Positions 8,737 to 17,837 of a stretch of 64,000 nt of DNA are shown here, in pieces. The stretch covers positions 682,001 through 746,000 of the forward strand of contig NZ_BMSY01000002.1 of the NCBI RefSeq assembly GCF_014649395.1. The letters run 5' to 3'. This DNA is from Streptomyces aureoverticillatus. GTDB lineage: Bacteria > Actinomycetota > Actinomycetes > Streptomycetales > Streptomycetaceae. The notes under the pieces were generated by a model that saw only the letters and a list, made by a program, of their open reading frames with translations, had not been told where the DNA came from and ran no database searches. Numbering within the stretch: the stretch's first letter is position 1; each line of letters begins with the position of its first letter. Both the position numbers and the translations under genes were made by a program.

Positions 8737-10074
8737 ATGAACTCTGGGGAGCATGACCTGGGGCTGCCGGTGGACGTGCCGTCCACCGCGCTGTTCACGG
8801 ATCACTACGAGTTGACGATGTTGCAGGGCGCGCTGAAGTCGGGCGCCGCCGACCGGCGGTCGGTCTTCGAGGTCTTCACCCGCAGACTGCCCGAGGGCCG
8901 CCGCTACGGCGTGGTGAGCGGCACCGGCCGGGTCCTGGACGCCGTCGAGAACTTCCGCTTCGACTCCGGCGTCATCGACTTCCTGCGCGAGCGCGGTGTG
9001 GTGGACGCGGCGACGCTCGCATGGCTGGCGTCGTACCGCTTCAGCGGGGACATCTGGGGCTATCCGGAGGGCGAGGTGTACTTCCCGGGCTCGCCGATCC
9101 TGCGGGTCGAGGGCAGCTTCGCCGAGTGCGTGCTCCTGGAGACCGTGATCCTGTCGATCCTCAACCACGACTCGGCCATCGCGGCCGCCGCGTCCCGCAT
9201 GGCCTCCGCCGCGGGCGAGCGGCCGCTGATCGAGATGGGCGCGCGCCGCACGCACGAGCTGGCGGCGGTCGCGGCGTCCCGGGCGGCGTACGTGGGCGGC
9301 TTCGCGAGCACCACCGACCTGGCGGCCGGGTTCCGCTACGGCATCCCGACCGTCGGCACCGCCGCCCACGCCTTCACGCTCGTGCACGACAGCGAGCGGG
9401 ACGCCTTCCGCGCGCAGGTGGACACGCTCGGCCGGGGCACCACGCTGCTCGTCGACACCTATGACGTGAGCAAGGCGGTCCGCATGGCCGTCGAGATCGC
9501 GGGCCCCGAGCTCGGCGCCGTGCGCATCGACTCCGGCGACCTGCTGCTGGTCGCGCACCGGGTGCGCAAGGAGCTCGACGAGCTGGGCGCCACCGGCACC
9601 AGGATCGTCGTCACCTCCGACCTGGACGAGTACGCCATCGCCTCGCTCGCCGCGGCGCCCGTGGACGCGTACGGCGTCGGCACCCAGCTGGTCACCGGCT
9701 CCGGGCACCCCACCTGCTCCATGGTCTACAAGCTGGTGGCCCGGGCCCGCTCCGCCGACCCGAAGGCGCCGCTGGAGCCCGTCGCGAAGAAGTCGCTCGG
9801 CGGGAAGTCCTCCGTCGGCGGCCGCAAGTGGGCCGCCCGCCGCGTGGACGCGTCCGGGACCGCGGAGGCCGAGGTCGTCGGCACCGGCCCGGTGCCCGCC
9901 GAGCTCGCCGACCGTCAACTCCTCGTCGAGCTGGTCAAGGGCGGCCGCGTCGTCGCCCGTGAGCCGCTCGACACGGTGCGCGAGCGGCACGCGGCCGCGC
10001 GAGGGCGGCTGCCGCTCTCGGCCACCCAGCTCTCCCGTGGCGAGGCGGTCATTCCCACGGAGTACGTCGCGTGA
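8737..10074 (+). CDS. pncB: Nicotinate phosphoribosyltransferase
   Basis: A 445-residue NAPRTase that converts nicotinate and PRPP to nicotinate mononucleotide in NAD salvage. Family features include the N-terminal FTDHYELTMLQ, SVFEVFTRRLPEGRRYGV, the sugar-phosphate loop RIDSGDL and the downstream GVGTQLVTGSGHP. A TAGCAT -10-like box at 8724-8729 would start transcription at or next to ATG 8737, so a leaderless mRNA is plausible; an earlier ATG at 8716 would lie upstream of that start. pncA follows on the same strand after 112 nt and supplies its substrate. Divergent to clpS. Confidence 0.93.
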   Translation: MNSGEHDLGLPVDVPSTALFTDHYELTMLQGALKSGAADRRSVFEVFTRRLPEGRRYGVVSGTGRVLDAVENFRFDSGVIDFLRERGVVDAATLAWLASYRFSGDIWGYPEGEVYFPGSPILRVEGSFAECVLLETVILSILNHDSAIAAAASRMASAAGERPLIEMGARRTHELAAVAASRAAYVGGFASTTDLAAGFRYGIPTVGTAAHAFTLVHDSERDAFRAQVDTLGRGTTLLVDTYDVSKAVRMAVEIAGPELGAVRIDSGDLLLVAHRVRKELDELGATGTRIVVTSDLDEYAIASLAAAPVDAYGVGTQLVTGSGHPTCSMVYKLVARARSADPKAPLEPVAKKSLGGKSSVGGRKWAARRVDASGTAEAEVVGTGPVPAELADRQLLVELVKGGRVVAREPLDTVRERHAAARGRLPLSATQLSRGEAVIPTEYVA

Positions 10075-10186
10075 GTACGCGCGGTGAGCACGGGGGGCAC
10101 GTGACGCGAGTGCGCCCCGTGCCCTCTCCCGCAACGGCCCCGGAGTCTCTAGGCTCGGTTCATCCAGCTAGCTAAGGAAACCCGCC

Positions 10187-10771
10187 ATGCGTCGCGCCCT
10201 GATCGTCGTCGATGTACAGAACGACTTCTGCGAAGGGGGCAGCCTCGCGGTCTCCGGCGGAGCGGATGTGGCCGCCGCCATCACGGAACTCATCGGCCAG
10301 GCTCCCCCCTGCTACCGCCACGTCGTGGCCACCCGTGACCACCACGTCGATCCCGGTGACCACTTCTCCGACCGGCCCGACTTCGTCGACTCCTGGCCGC
10401 CGCACTGTGTGGCCGGCACGGAGGGGGTGGGCTTCCATCCGAACTTCGCGCCCGCGGTCGCCTCCGGCGGGATCGACGCGGTCTTCGACAAGGGGGCGCA
10501 CACCGCGGCGTACAGCGGCTTCGAGGGGGTCGACGAGAACGGGGTGTCGCTGGCCGCGTGGCTGCGGGAGCGGAAGATCACCGAGGTCGACGTGGTCGGG
10601 ATCGCCACCGACCACTGCGTGCGGGCCACCGCGCTCGACGCACTCCGCGAGGGGTTCCGCACCCACGTCCTCCTCGACCTCACGGCCGGGGTGTCGGAGG
10701 CGACCACCCAGCGTGCGCTGGACGAGCTCCGCGAGGCGGGCGCCGAACTCACCGGCAAGCCGGTGGTGTGA
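10187..10771 (+). CDS. pncA: Nicotinamidase
   Basis: A 194-residue isochorismatase-fold amidohydrolase that turns nicotinamide into nicotinate, feeding PncB. The catalytic triad is visible: D9 in VVDVQND, K102 in VFDKGAH and C144 in IATDHCVRATA. Metal ligands lie in TRDHHVDPGDHF and PPHC. This is also the enzyme that activates pyrazinamide in mycobacteria. AAGGA lies eight to nine bases before ATG 10187. Probably co-transcribed with pncB. A long inverted repeat follows the stop and likely ends transcription. Confidence 0.93.
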   Translation: MRRALIVVDVQNDFCEGGSLAVSGGADVAAAITELIGQAPPCYRHVVATRDHHVDPGDHFSDRPDFVDSWPPHCVAGTEGVGFHPNFAPAVASGGIDAVFDKGAHTAAYSGFEGVDENGVSLAAWLRERKITEVDVVGIATDHCVRATALDALREGFRTHVLLDLTAGVSEATTQRALDELREAGAELTGKPVV

Positions 10772-10780
10772 CCCTCGCGG

Positions 10781-10952
10781 GGGCGCCCCGGTCCCACCCC
10801 TTCCCGAAACTGGGGCTCCGCCCCAGACCCCGCTCCTCAAACGCCGGAGGGGCTATCTATAGCCCGTCCGGCGTTTGAGGACGAGCCGCGGAGCGGCGAT
10901 ACGGGGGTCCAGGGGGCGGAGCCCCCTGGTTACGGGAAGGGGTGGGATTGGG
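10781..10952. repeat. Long imperfect inverted repeat, family A copy
   Basis: Arms meet at a centre near 10857: CTCCTCAAACGCCGGAGGGG on the left and CCCGTCCGGCGTTTGAGG on the right. The outer parts (CCTTCCCGAAACTGGGGC and GGTTACGGGAAGGGGTGG) are also complementary. Sits between convergent pncA and the 110-residue hypothetical gene, consistent with a bidirectional terminator. Confidence 0.8.
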
Positions 10953-10954
10953 GG

Positions 10955-11287
10955 CTACGCAGCCGCGGAGCGCCTCAGCAGCGCCCGGATCGGGTGCCAC
11001 AGCTCCTCCACCGACGTGGAGTGGTCCGGCGCCGTGCGCCATATGAGGCCGTCGGGGTGGTGCAGGACGGCGGTGACCTCGTCCGGGGTCGGAGGCTCCG
11101 CGTTGCCGCGGAGGTAGACGGCCCGCAGGCCGAGGTTCCGCAGCCGCGTCAGGGCGCGAGCCCGATTGGCGGCATGCACGAGCACCCGTACGCGCCCGCC
11201 GGCCCCGAGCGGCGCACCGGGGCTCGGCAGGGTCAGCGCCACCACCACACTGCCGTTCGGCAGCTTGCAGAAGCCTCCTGCGGCCAT
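10955..11287 (-). CDS. Conserved Streptomyces hypothetical protein
   Basis: A 110-residue soluble protein beginning MAAGGFCKLPNGSV, which I recognise as a conserved streptomycete protein without known role. It has a beta-rich N-half, then a likely helix (VHAANRARALTRLRNLGL) and a TPDEVTAVLHHPDGLIWR segment. No catalytic motif, signal peptide or membrane segment is seen. GGGGGTG upstream of ATG 11287 serves as ribosome binding site. It follows the M6 protease gene on the same strand but is separated by a terminator, so it is probably its own unit. Confidence 0.65.
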   Translation of the reverse strand: MAAGGFCKLPNGSVVVALTLPSPGAPLGAGGRVRVLVHAANRARALTRLRNLGLRAVYLRGNAEPPTPDEVTAVLHHPDGLIWRTAPDHSTSVEELWHPIRALLRRSAAA

Positions 11288-11349
11288 GGTCTGTCACACC
11301 CCCGTGAGACGTCGTGTCAATAAGAGAACCACAGGACGCACCTAAACAC

Positions 11350-11385
11350 GATCGGCCGCCGCCCGCTAGGGGGCGACGGCCGATC
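11350..11385 (-). terminator. Terminator after the M6 protease gene
   Basis: A stem pairs GATCGGCCG (11350-11358) with CGGCCGATC (11377-11385) and continues inward through GC-rich bases with one mismatch. On the minus strand it is followed by GTGTTTAGG. It lies 37 nt downstream of the protease stop. Confidence 0.75.
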
Positions 11386-11421
11386 AGCCAGAAACAGGTC
11401 TCTGACCTGCGATGACGCAAA

Positions 11422-13848
11422 TTACTTCGAGGAGCGGCCCACCTGGACGGTGATCGTCGAGCCGTCCTTCGGCTGCTTGAGGATCTTTATCCGCGTGTTG
11501 GTGTCAGTGACCTTCACGCTTCCCGTGGGGTTCTCCGCGTACCAGTAGGTGCCCTTGCGGTCGTCGAAGACGGAGACGCCCTTCTTCGACTTGATCTTGA
11601 GGGCGACGTCAGCGTTGTGGAGGGTGATCGCGTCCGTCGCGTACTTCGAGAACGGCGCGTCGAACGGCTGGATCTTGTTGCGCAGGAGCGTGCCGTCCTT
11701 CCACTTCATCGGCTTGGCGTGGGCGTCGACCGGGAGGATCAGGCCCTTGCCGGGGTGCTGGCTGACGTTGTTGTCCTTCTGGGAGGTGTCCCACTGCCAG
11801 ATCAGCAGGCCGGTCTGGTACGGGTAGTGCTCGACCCAGTCGGGACGCGACGCGGAGAAGCCGAAGTTGTACGGGCCGACCTTGAGGGTCTTGTCGTACG
11901 ACACGTACTGGCGGTTCTCGGCGAGGTAGTACTGCTCGTAGTTCTTGGTGAAGGACTCGCCGATGCGCGAGAAGCCCTTCGTCTTCCAGCCGTTGTCGTC
12001 GCCCTCGGCGCCGTCCTCGACGAGCTTGGCGCCGTCCGCGGTCAGGGTGATCGCGTCGGCGGTGAAGCCCTTGAGCGCGGTGCCGCCGTCGGTGGCGTAG
12101 CGGAAGCGGACGTCGATCTTCTTGCCGGCGTAGGCGTCCAGCGGGAAGACCAGCTTCTGGTACTTCTTCGAGGAGCCGGTCAGGGCCGGCTTGTCGCCCG
12201 CGTCACGGGTGATCTGCTTGCCGTCGGCCGTGCCGTCGACGGGCGTCCAGTTGGCGCCGCCGTCGGTGGACACCTCGGTGTAGAGGTAGTCGTAGTTGGC
12301 CTCGATGTCCCACCAACCCTGGAGCGACAGCTCGGCCTTGGACTTGCCGGTGAGGTCGACGGAGCGGGTGAGCGTGTTCTTCAGGTCGTCGTCCTGACCG
12401 CTCCACCACTGCTTGGTGCCCTCGGCGGGCTTCACGACCGTCGTGGTGACCGGCTTCTTCGGCAGCTCGACGAGGAGCGCCTGGCGGTGCCGGGTGTTGT
12501 ACTCCGCCACGCCCAGCTTGTGCTCGGAGGTCGTCGCGGCCTTCGCCTTGGCGTAGTCGAGCCAGCCGAGCTGGAACTTGTCCCAGGCGGTCATGTCGCC
12601 GGGCAGGTCGCCGATCGCGTCCTTGCCGGTGCCGAGCCAGGAACCGGCCGACATCAGCGACCAGAAGCCGACGGAGTTCTCGGCCTTGCCGGTGGTGTCG
12701 TACAGGTCCGGCAGGCCCAGGTCGTGGCCGTACTCGTGGGCGAAGACGCCGAGGCCGCCGTTCTCCGGCTGCATCGTGTAGTCGCCGACCCAGATGCCGG
12801 AGTCACCGATCTGGGTGCCGCCGGACTTGTTGTCCGCCGGGCCCGTCTTGCCCGCGTCGTTGCCGTACGCGTACCAGCGGTGCGCCCACAGGGCGTTCTC
12901 GCCCTCGGCGCCGCCGCCCGCGGACTCGTCCTCGCCCGCGTGCACGATCTGGAAGTGGTCGATGTACCCGTCGGGCTCGTTGAAGTTGCCGTCGCCGTCG
13001 AAGTCGTAGCGGTCCCACAGGTCGTACTTGGCGAGGTCCGCCTTGATCTGCGCGTCCGTGCGGCCCTTGGCCTTCTGGTCCTTGACCCAGGCCGTGGTGC
13101 CGTCGCGGACCGCGTCCCACACGTTGGCGCAGTTGGAGTCGCCGCAGTAGTTGGAGCCGTACCGGGCCTCGTTGTAGTCGACCTTGACCCAGTCGGAGAC
13201 TTCGCCGTCGACCGAGTAGCGGCCGGAGGAGGTCTTCTCGTAGTACGTCTTCAGCGAGTGCTTGGGCTTGCCCTTCTTGTCCTTGCCCTCGCCGAAGTAC
13301 AGGTCCTGGAAGTGCTTCTGGTTGTAATCCGCCTGCCAGGCCGTGCTGTTGTCCTTCGCACGGTCCGGCTTGGCTATCTTGTTGTGCGCGGGGCCCGGCT
13401 TGCCGCCGTACTTCTTGACCGGCTGCTCGGGCCCGTCGGGACCGTCGGGGTCGTACATGGTGGTGTCGTCCACCTTGTCCCCGAACTCCACCAGGATCGT
13501 GAAGATCTTGTCGGTCTTCTCCCGGCCCAGCTCGACGTACTTCTTGTCGTCGAGCTTCACGACGTTGGAGCCGCCGCGCTTCTGGACCTTGGCGTCGCCC
13601 GCGACGACCTGCTCCAGGGCGGCCTTGCGCTGCTGCGCCTGCTGCTTGCTGAACGGCCCTTCGAGGTCGTGGTCGACATGGGCCTTGGCGTCCGCCGGGT
13701 CCCGGCGGTCGACTCCGGACGCGGGCGCCTTGCCGCCGCTGCCGCCGTCGTCGGCGGCCGCGACTCCGTATGCCGAGAACGTCGCGGTCGCCGCCGCGAG
13801 CGCCACCGCGGCCGCGGTGAGCCGGAACGTCCGTCTCTTGATTGTCAC
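11422..13848 (-). CDS. Secreted immune inhibitor A-type M6 metalloprotease
   Basis: An 808-residue secreted zinc protease. A signal peptide covers roughly residues 1-32 (KRR, hydrophobic core, AAADD). A charged propeptide follows, then the M6 catalytic domain with HEYGHDLGLPDLYD (HExxH plus downstream Asp) and the Met-containing turn SLMSAGSW. A calcium-binding-like stretch DFDGDGNFNEPDGYID lies before it. The C-terminal part is beta-rich and resembles the MAM-like and Ig-like domains of InhA proteins. The start is GTG 13848 with GGAGG upstream. Family enzymes degrade host or matrix proteins; in soil streptomycetes a nutritional role is likely. Not obviously tied to its neighbours. Confidence 0.92.
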   Translation of the reverse strand: MTIKRRTFRLTAAAVALAAATATFSAYGVAAADDGGSGGKAPASGVDRRDPADAKAHVDHDLEGPFSKQQAQQRKAALEQVVAGDAKVQKRGGSNVVKLDDKKYVELGREKTDKIFTILVEFGDKVDDTTMYDPDGPDGPEQPVKKYGGKPGPAHNKIAKPDRAKDNSTAWQADYNQKHFQDLYFGEGKDKKGKPKHSLKTYYEKTSSGRYSVDGEVSDWVKVDYNEARYGSNYCGDSNCANVWDAVRDGTTAWVKDQKAKGRTDAQIKADLAKYDLWDRYDFDGDGNFNEPDGYIDHFQIVHAGEDESAGGGAEGENALWAHRWYAYGNDAGKTGPADNKSGGTQIGDSGIWVGDYTMQPENGGLGVFAHEYGHDLGLPDLYDTTGKAENSVGFWSLMSAGSWLGTGKDAIGDLPGDMTAWDKFQLGWLDYAKAKAATTSEHKLGVAEYNTRHRQALLVELPKKPVTTTVVKPAEGTKQWWSGQDDDLKNTLTRSVDLTGKSKAELSLQGWWDIEANYDYLYTEVSTDGGANWTPVDGTADGKQITRDAGDKPALTGSSKKYQKLVFPLDAYAGKKIDVRFRYATDGGTALKGFTADAITLTADGAKLVEDGAEGDDNGWKTKGFSRIGESFTKNYEQYYLAENRQYVSYDKTLKVGPYNFGFSASRPDWVEHYPYQTGLLIWQWDTSQKDNNVSQHPGKGLILPVDAHAKPMKWKDGTLLRNKIQPFDAPFSKYATDAITLHNADVALKIKSKKGVSVFDDRKGTYWYAENPTGSVKVTDTNTRIKILKQPKDGSTITVQVGRSSK

Positions 13849-14356
13849 TTGATGCTGTCCTCCCCCGCGCCCGCATCACGGACCGAAATCCCGGTCGAGG
13901 AGGTCCGCGCGCGATGTGCGCGTCACAAGTGACGACATTTGACCGGAGAGAGGAGAGAAAAGACAGACCTTGACTTGAACAGGCCAAGTGCACTATGCAG
14001 GCGCGATCGTCCGCCATCCGAACATGATCGCCATGGCACGGCGGCGCACCCGGGTCGCCCGCCGTCCCCTCAACGGGCGCGCCGCACCGTCCACTTGGCG
14101 GGATGCATGAATCTATGCGCCCCCCGTGCACCGGCACCGTGGGTTAGGTCACGCTTACCGCACGTTCCCGTCGGGCATGCAGGCGAATAGAGTCATTTCG
14201 ACGGTGCGCACGGGTACTCGGCGAAGCTTCCAAGTCGCCACCTTTGAGCACCCTTTGATTCGTATACGTCCATATCGTCTTGATCCGCTTCATCGCCCTC
14301 GTTCTTCCGCGACTTGCTGAATCCCCCGAACCGCTGTCCCGAGGACGGATCACGCC
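13849..14356. other. 508-bp intergenic region between divergent genes
   Basis: It contains the promoter region of the M6 protease (minus strand) and of the small membrane protein (plus strand). TTGACT (13970-13975) with an 18-bp gap to TATGCA (13994-13999) resembles a plus-strand sigma-70-type promoter, but no ORF follows closely. An AT-richer patch lies at 14250-14280. ORFs here lack conserved features. No RNA gene was recognised. Confidence 0.4.
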
Positions 14357-14659
14357 ATGCCTCGCCCCATGCCTCGTCCGACCGTCGCACAGCTCGCCTA
14401 TGGTTCCGCGACCGTCATCTGTTCCGCGCTCGCCATGCTGCTGCTCTCCCAGGCGGGTTCGGTGCCCGGGATCGCGGTCATCGCCTTCGCCTCGCTCGGC
14501 CTCGGCCTGCTCGTGGCGCTGACGGTTCCGCTGCCCAAACCGGCCCCGGAGCCCGCCGCCGCTCCCCTGGACGAGCGGATTCCGGTGCAGCGCACGGTGA
14601 TCGCCCCCGAGCCCGCCCCCAAGACCGTGCAGCCCGTACGCGAACCGGCGGGTCCGTGA
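14357..14659 (+). CDS. Small two-helix membrane protein
   Basis: A 100-residue protein with two hydrophobic helices, roughly 13-32 and 38-58, joined by a short Gly/Ser-Val-Pro turn, and a proline- and alanine-rich tail that is probably cytoplasmic. It resembles conserved streptomycete membrane proteins of unknown role. GAGGA lies upstream of ATG 14357. A second in-frame ATG at 14369 is an equally good start. No operon partner: the next gene is convergent. Confidence 0.6.
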   Translation: MPRPMPRPTVAQLAYGSATVICSALAMLLLSQAGSVPGIAVIAFASLGLGLLVALTVPLPKPAPEPAAAPLDERIPVQRTVIAPEPAPKTVQPVREPAGP

Positions 14660-14765
14660 CGCCCCACGTGCCCCGCACGTGACGCCCACGAACCCGCCGC
14701 AGGTACCGCCCGGCGCCGCCGCAGCGCCGGGCCTTCACCATGTTCGCCTGTCCTCGCTTGTCGCC

Positions 14766-15407
14766 TCAATTCACGCTGACCACCACGGTCTTGGCCGCCT
14801 TGTCGTGCAGACCCTGCTTGTAGGGCTTGTCGAAGAAGCTCCAGCCGCCGCAGATCGCGGTCCAGATGCAGGCGCAGCAGAACGCGAACGGCAGCCACAG
14901 GACCGCGGAGCGCACCAGCGCCGTCTGCAGGGTCGGATTGGCGCCGTCGTTCAGGTTCGCCACCCGCATCCCCATCCACTTCTTGCCCAGCGTCTGGCCC
15001 GTCTTGGAGATCAGATAGCTGTCGTACGCCATGTAGAGCACGGCGGCGAGCAGTGACTGGCCGAACGACTTGCCCGCCTCGACCTTGTCCGGGTCCAGGT
15101 CGTACTCGTTCGTCTGGAACAGCAGGGACAGCAGCCAGACGACGACGCCGACCAGGAGCATGTCGATGATGCGGGCGAGGACGCGTTTGCCGCTGTCCGC
15201 GAGTGGGGGCATGCCGGCGAGGGGGTCCTGGCCGCCGTAGCCGCCCCCGTAGGGGTCGCCTCCGTACGGTGGGGGTGGGGCGCCGCCTCCCGGCGGGGGT
15301 GTGTCGTACGGGGAGCCGCCGCTGCCCTGCGGGGGCGGCTGCTTCCTGAAGGGGTCGTTGTCGTCGGGGTCCGGGGGGCCGGGGTATTGCGGCGGTTCGG
15401 TGCTCAT
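14766..15407 (-). CDS. RDD family membrane protein
   Basis: A 213-residue protein with a proline/glycine-rich cytoplasmic N-terminus (residues 1-65) followed by an RDD domain: KRVLARIIDMLLVGVVVW carries the family Arg-Asp motif in helix 1, and GKKWMGMRVANLNDG is the conserved loop after helix 2. Three membrane segments in all. RDD proteins are of mostly unknown function, with some proposed as ion transporters. A second RDD gene follows upstream at 15718-17520, separated by a repeat, so this is a paralogous pair. The ATG at 15407 gives the typical Pro-rich start. Confidence 0.85.
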   Translation of the reverse strand: MSTEPPQYPGPPDPDDNDPFRKQPPPQGSGGSPYDTPPPGGGAPPPPYGGDPYGGGYGGQDPLAGMPPLADSGKRVLARIIDMLLVGVVVWLLSLLFQTNEYDLDPDKVEAGKSFGQSLLAAVLYMAYDSYLISKTGQTLGKKWMGMRVANLNDGANPTLQTALVRSAVLWLPFAFCCACIWTAICGGWSFFDKPYKQGLHDKAAKTVVVSVN

Positions 15408-15528
15408 GGGGTGAGTGCACCTCGAAGTGGGGGCGGGCGCGAGTGGCGGGCGGCTGTCCGGGTTACCCCGCGGTGGCTCCTCAATCCCGGCCGAGGTGGG
15501 TGTCCCGTTCGGGTGGGACAGCCCCCGC

Positions 15529-15710
15529 CGATCGCCGCTCCGCGGCTCGTCCTCAAGCGCCGGACGGGCTTTCGCCCACCCGCCCGCCCTCACCCGCCCT
15601 ACGGGACGTAGTCGGCACACCAGGCGACAACGGCGGGCGACGGAAATAGCCCGTCCGGCGATTGAGGACGAGGCGCGGAGCGCCGATGAGGGGGGAAAGG
15701 GGCGCAGCCC
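15529..15710. repeat. Family A repeat, split inverted pair
   Basis: The left unit (15529-15570) contains CTCGTCCTCAAGCGCCGGAC. The right unit (15648-15710) contains CCCGTCCGGCGATTGAGG and a short GC stem. About 77 bp of unrelated sequence lies between them, unlike the compact copies. This fills most of the 310-bp gap between the two RDD genes. Confidence 0.75.
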
Positions 15711-15717
15711 CAGCCGA

Positions 15718-17520
15718 CTACTGGCCCGCCACAAACGTGCCCGCGGCCTTGTCGTGCCAGCACTGCCGCCACGGGCGGTCGAACAAGCACCAGAGCACAC
15801 CCACGACGCCGATCACCAGCACGCCCGGCACGCTGTACACCAGCCACCGCCGCAACGCCGCCCCGAACGACGGGGCGGCGTGCTCCTCGATGTCCCGCAC
15901 CTCGACGCCGCACACCTTCTTGCCCAGGGTCCGCCCCCACTTGGCGGTGGGCAGCGCCTCGTACAGGACGCCGAAGAGCAGCAGCACGCCGAGCACGATG
16001 CCCAGGTAGCCCGCGGTCGTGCCGTCGAGCAGCCACACCGTGACCTTCTCGCCGGACAGCTTGGCCGCGTCGATCTTGCTGTCGATGTGGTCCGCGGCCC
16101 GGGTGCCGAGCGGCAGCGCCGCCCCCGCGGTGACCGCGGCCAGCACCACCGTGTCGATGAGCCGCGCCGCGAACCGCTTGCCGAGCCCGGCGGGCCGCGC
16201 CGAGGCATGTGCCTGTGCCGCCGCCGCGAACGGGTCCGTGGCCACCGGCTTCCACGGCAGCACGGGCCCCTCGCCCTGGGGCGCCGACTGCCCCTGCGGG
16301 GGCGTGCCCTGCGCGGGCGACTGGGCGAGCTGGTGGACCTGCTGGGCCCACGACGCCGACCCGCCCCCTGGCCCCGACGTCACCGGCGAGCCCGCGGCAC
16401 CGGCCTGCGGCGGCCCCGGCTGCGCGGGCACGGCCTGCTGGACCCCGGCCTGCGGCGGCACGGCGCCCTGCTGCGGCACCCCGGGCGCCTGAGCGGCCGC
16501 AGAGGAAGCCGGAGCAGACGCAGACGCAGAAGAAGTAGCAGTAGAAGGAGAAGGAGAAGAGGACGCGGGAGAAGCAGCGGCGGGGGAAGTCGTCGCGGGC
16601 CGGGCCGACTTGGGGCGCAGGGCACGGATCGCCATCGTGCCCTCCGTGCCACCGTCCGCGTCCGGCGTCCTGGCCCCGGCCGGCTTCACCGGCCCCGTCG
16701 GCCGCCGGAAGGTCACCGTGCCCTCGCCCGTGGCGGGGTTCGGCACCCCGACGCCCGTGGCGGAGTTCGGCACCCCACCCGCGACGGACTTCGACGCCCC
16801 GCCGCCCTCGGCGGGCCTCGGAACCCCGCCCCCCGTGGCGGGCTCATGCACCCCGGACTTCACGGCCCGGCTCGTCACCGGGCCCGGCCCCTCGCCCTCG
16901 GCCCGGTCCGGCCGGTCGGTGGCCGCCGGAGCCTGCGCCTGCTGCCCCGGCTCCTGCCGCGCACCGGCCGTGCCCTGCGCGGGCACGCGCCGCGCGCCGC
17001 CCTCGGCCGCGCTCCCGGCGGCGGCCCCCGGGGCCGCGCCGGGCGCCGCCGCATCCCCGGGCACCCGCGGATCCCGCTGCCCGGGCGCACCCCACGACAC
17101 CCGCTGGTCCTGCTCGCCGCCGAGCCCGGTCTGCCGGGCCGCGTCCGCCTGCCAGGCCGACGCGGGCTCGGGCCTGGCCCCGTGCTGTCCGGCCCCGGAT
17201 CCACCCGTACCGGCGACGGCGTCCAGGTCGGCGGCGGGGGTGGCCTCGGTGTCGGGGCCGGTCTGCGTCACCCCGCCCGGCTCCTCGTCGAAGAACACCG
17301 GGCCGGTCTCCTCGGCCGCCGCGGGCGCCGCCGACGGGGCGGGCGCGGCCGAAGAACGCGGCGGCGCGGGCAGCGGTTCACCGTCGGACGGCGCGGGACG
17401 GCTCGTGCCCGGCACCCAGGCCGCACCGTTCCAGTACCGGACATATCCCGGAATGGACGGATCGGGGTAGTAGCCTTCGCGGGGCCTGTCGTCGCCGGGG
17501 GCCGGGGTTGGGGCGCTCAT
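15718..17520 (-). CDS. DUF2510-linker-RDD membrane protein
   Basis: A 600-residue protein in three parts. Residues about 10-37 form a DUF2510 motif (GYYPDPSIPGYVRYWNGAAW). A disordered linker of some 390 residues follows, very rich in Ala, Pro, Gly, Ser and Gln, including a PASSSPSPSTATSSA-like run. The RDD domain occupies the last 160 residues: LGKRFAARLIDTVVLAAV with the Arg-Asp pair, then GRTLGKKVCGVEVRD. The linker is presumably cytoplasmic. Function unknown. The domain pair DUF2510 plus RDD is known in actinobacteria, but the linker is long. ATG 17520 begins the conserved start. Confidence 0.85.
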   Translation of the reverse strand: MSAPTPAPGDDRPREGYYPDPSIPGYVRYWNGAAWVPGTSRPAPSDGEPLPAPPRSSAAPAPSAAPAAAEETGPVFFDEEPGGVTQTGPDTEATPAADLDAVAGTGGSGAGQHGARPEPASAWQADAARQTGLGGEQDQRVSWGAPGQRDPRVPGDAAAPGAAPGAAAGSAAEGGARRVPAQGTAGARQEPGQQAQAPAATDRPDRAEGEGPGPVTSRAVKSGVHEPATGGGVPRPAEGGGASKSVAGGVPNSATGVGVPNPATGEGTVTFRRPTGPVKPAGARTPDADGGTEGTMAIRALRPKSARPATTSPAAASPASSSPSPSTATSSASASAPASSAAAQAPGVPQQGAVPPQAGVQQAVPAQPGPPQAGAAGSPVTSGPGGGSASWAQQVHQLAQSPAQGTPPQGQSAPQGEGPVLPWKPVATDPFAAAAQAHASARPAGLGKRFAARLIDTVVLAAVTAGAALPLGTRAADHIDSKIDAAKLSGEKVTVWLLDGTTAGYLGIVLGVLLLFGVLYEALPTAKWGRTLGKKVCGVEVRDIEEHAAPSFGAALRRWLVYSVPGVLVIGVVGVLWCLFDRPWRQCWHDKAAGTFVAGQ

Positions 17521-17837
17521 GTCCGTCGTCCCGTATCTGCTCGGGGGTCGTGTGAGGCTCCACATCTATCAGACCTGCGCGCCGCGCCGGGCGGCTCCCG
17601 CCGCACCGCCCCCTTCCGTGCACGGTTCCTCCCCTTCCCGTCCTGCCCCCGTCCCGCCCTCCCCTCCGGTCCTCCCGAGAAGCTTCCCGGCCCCTGCCCG
17701 AAAAAAGTTTCCCGAACTCGCGTAATGATCGGCCGCCCACGCGCTCTGACTCTCTGCGGGCCTGCTTCCAGGCCCCGTACCCGGACCTGCTCACCCGGGT
17801 CCGCGTACGCAGCAGCGAGAAAGGAAGCGCAAGCGAC
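17521..17837. other. Divergent promoter region with pyrimidine-rich tract
   Basis: A 317-bp gap between the DUF2510-RDD gene and ssgG. From about 17575 to 17698 the plus strand is strongly C/T-rich (for example TTCCTCCCCTTCCCGTCC). A short A-rich run AAAAAAGTTT follows at 17701, then CGTAATGATC, the best -10-like candidate for ssgG. AGGAAG precedes the ssgG ATG. No RNA gene was recognised. Confidence 0.4.

Noticed and set aside
14126..14320. 64-codon plus-strand ORF
   Set aside because: Biased composition, no ribosome binding site and no conserved features; treated as intergenic.
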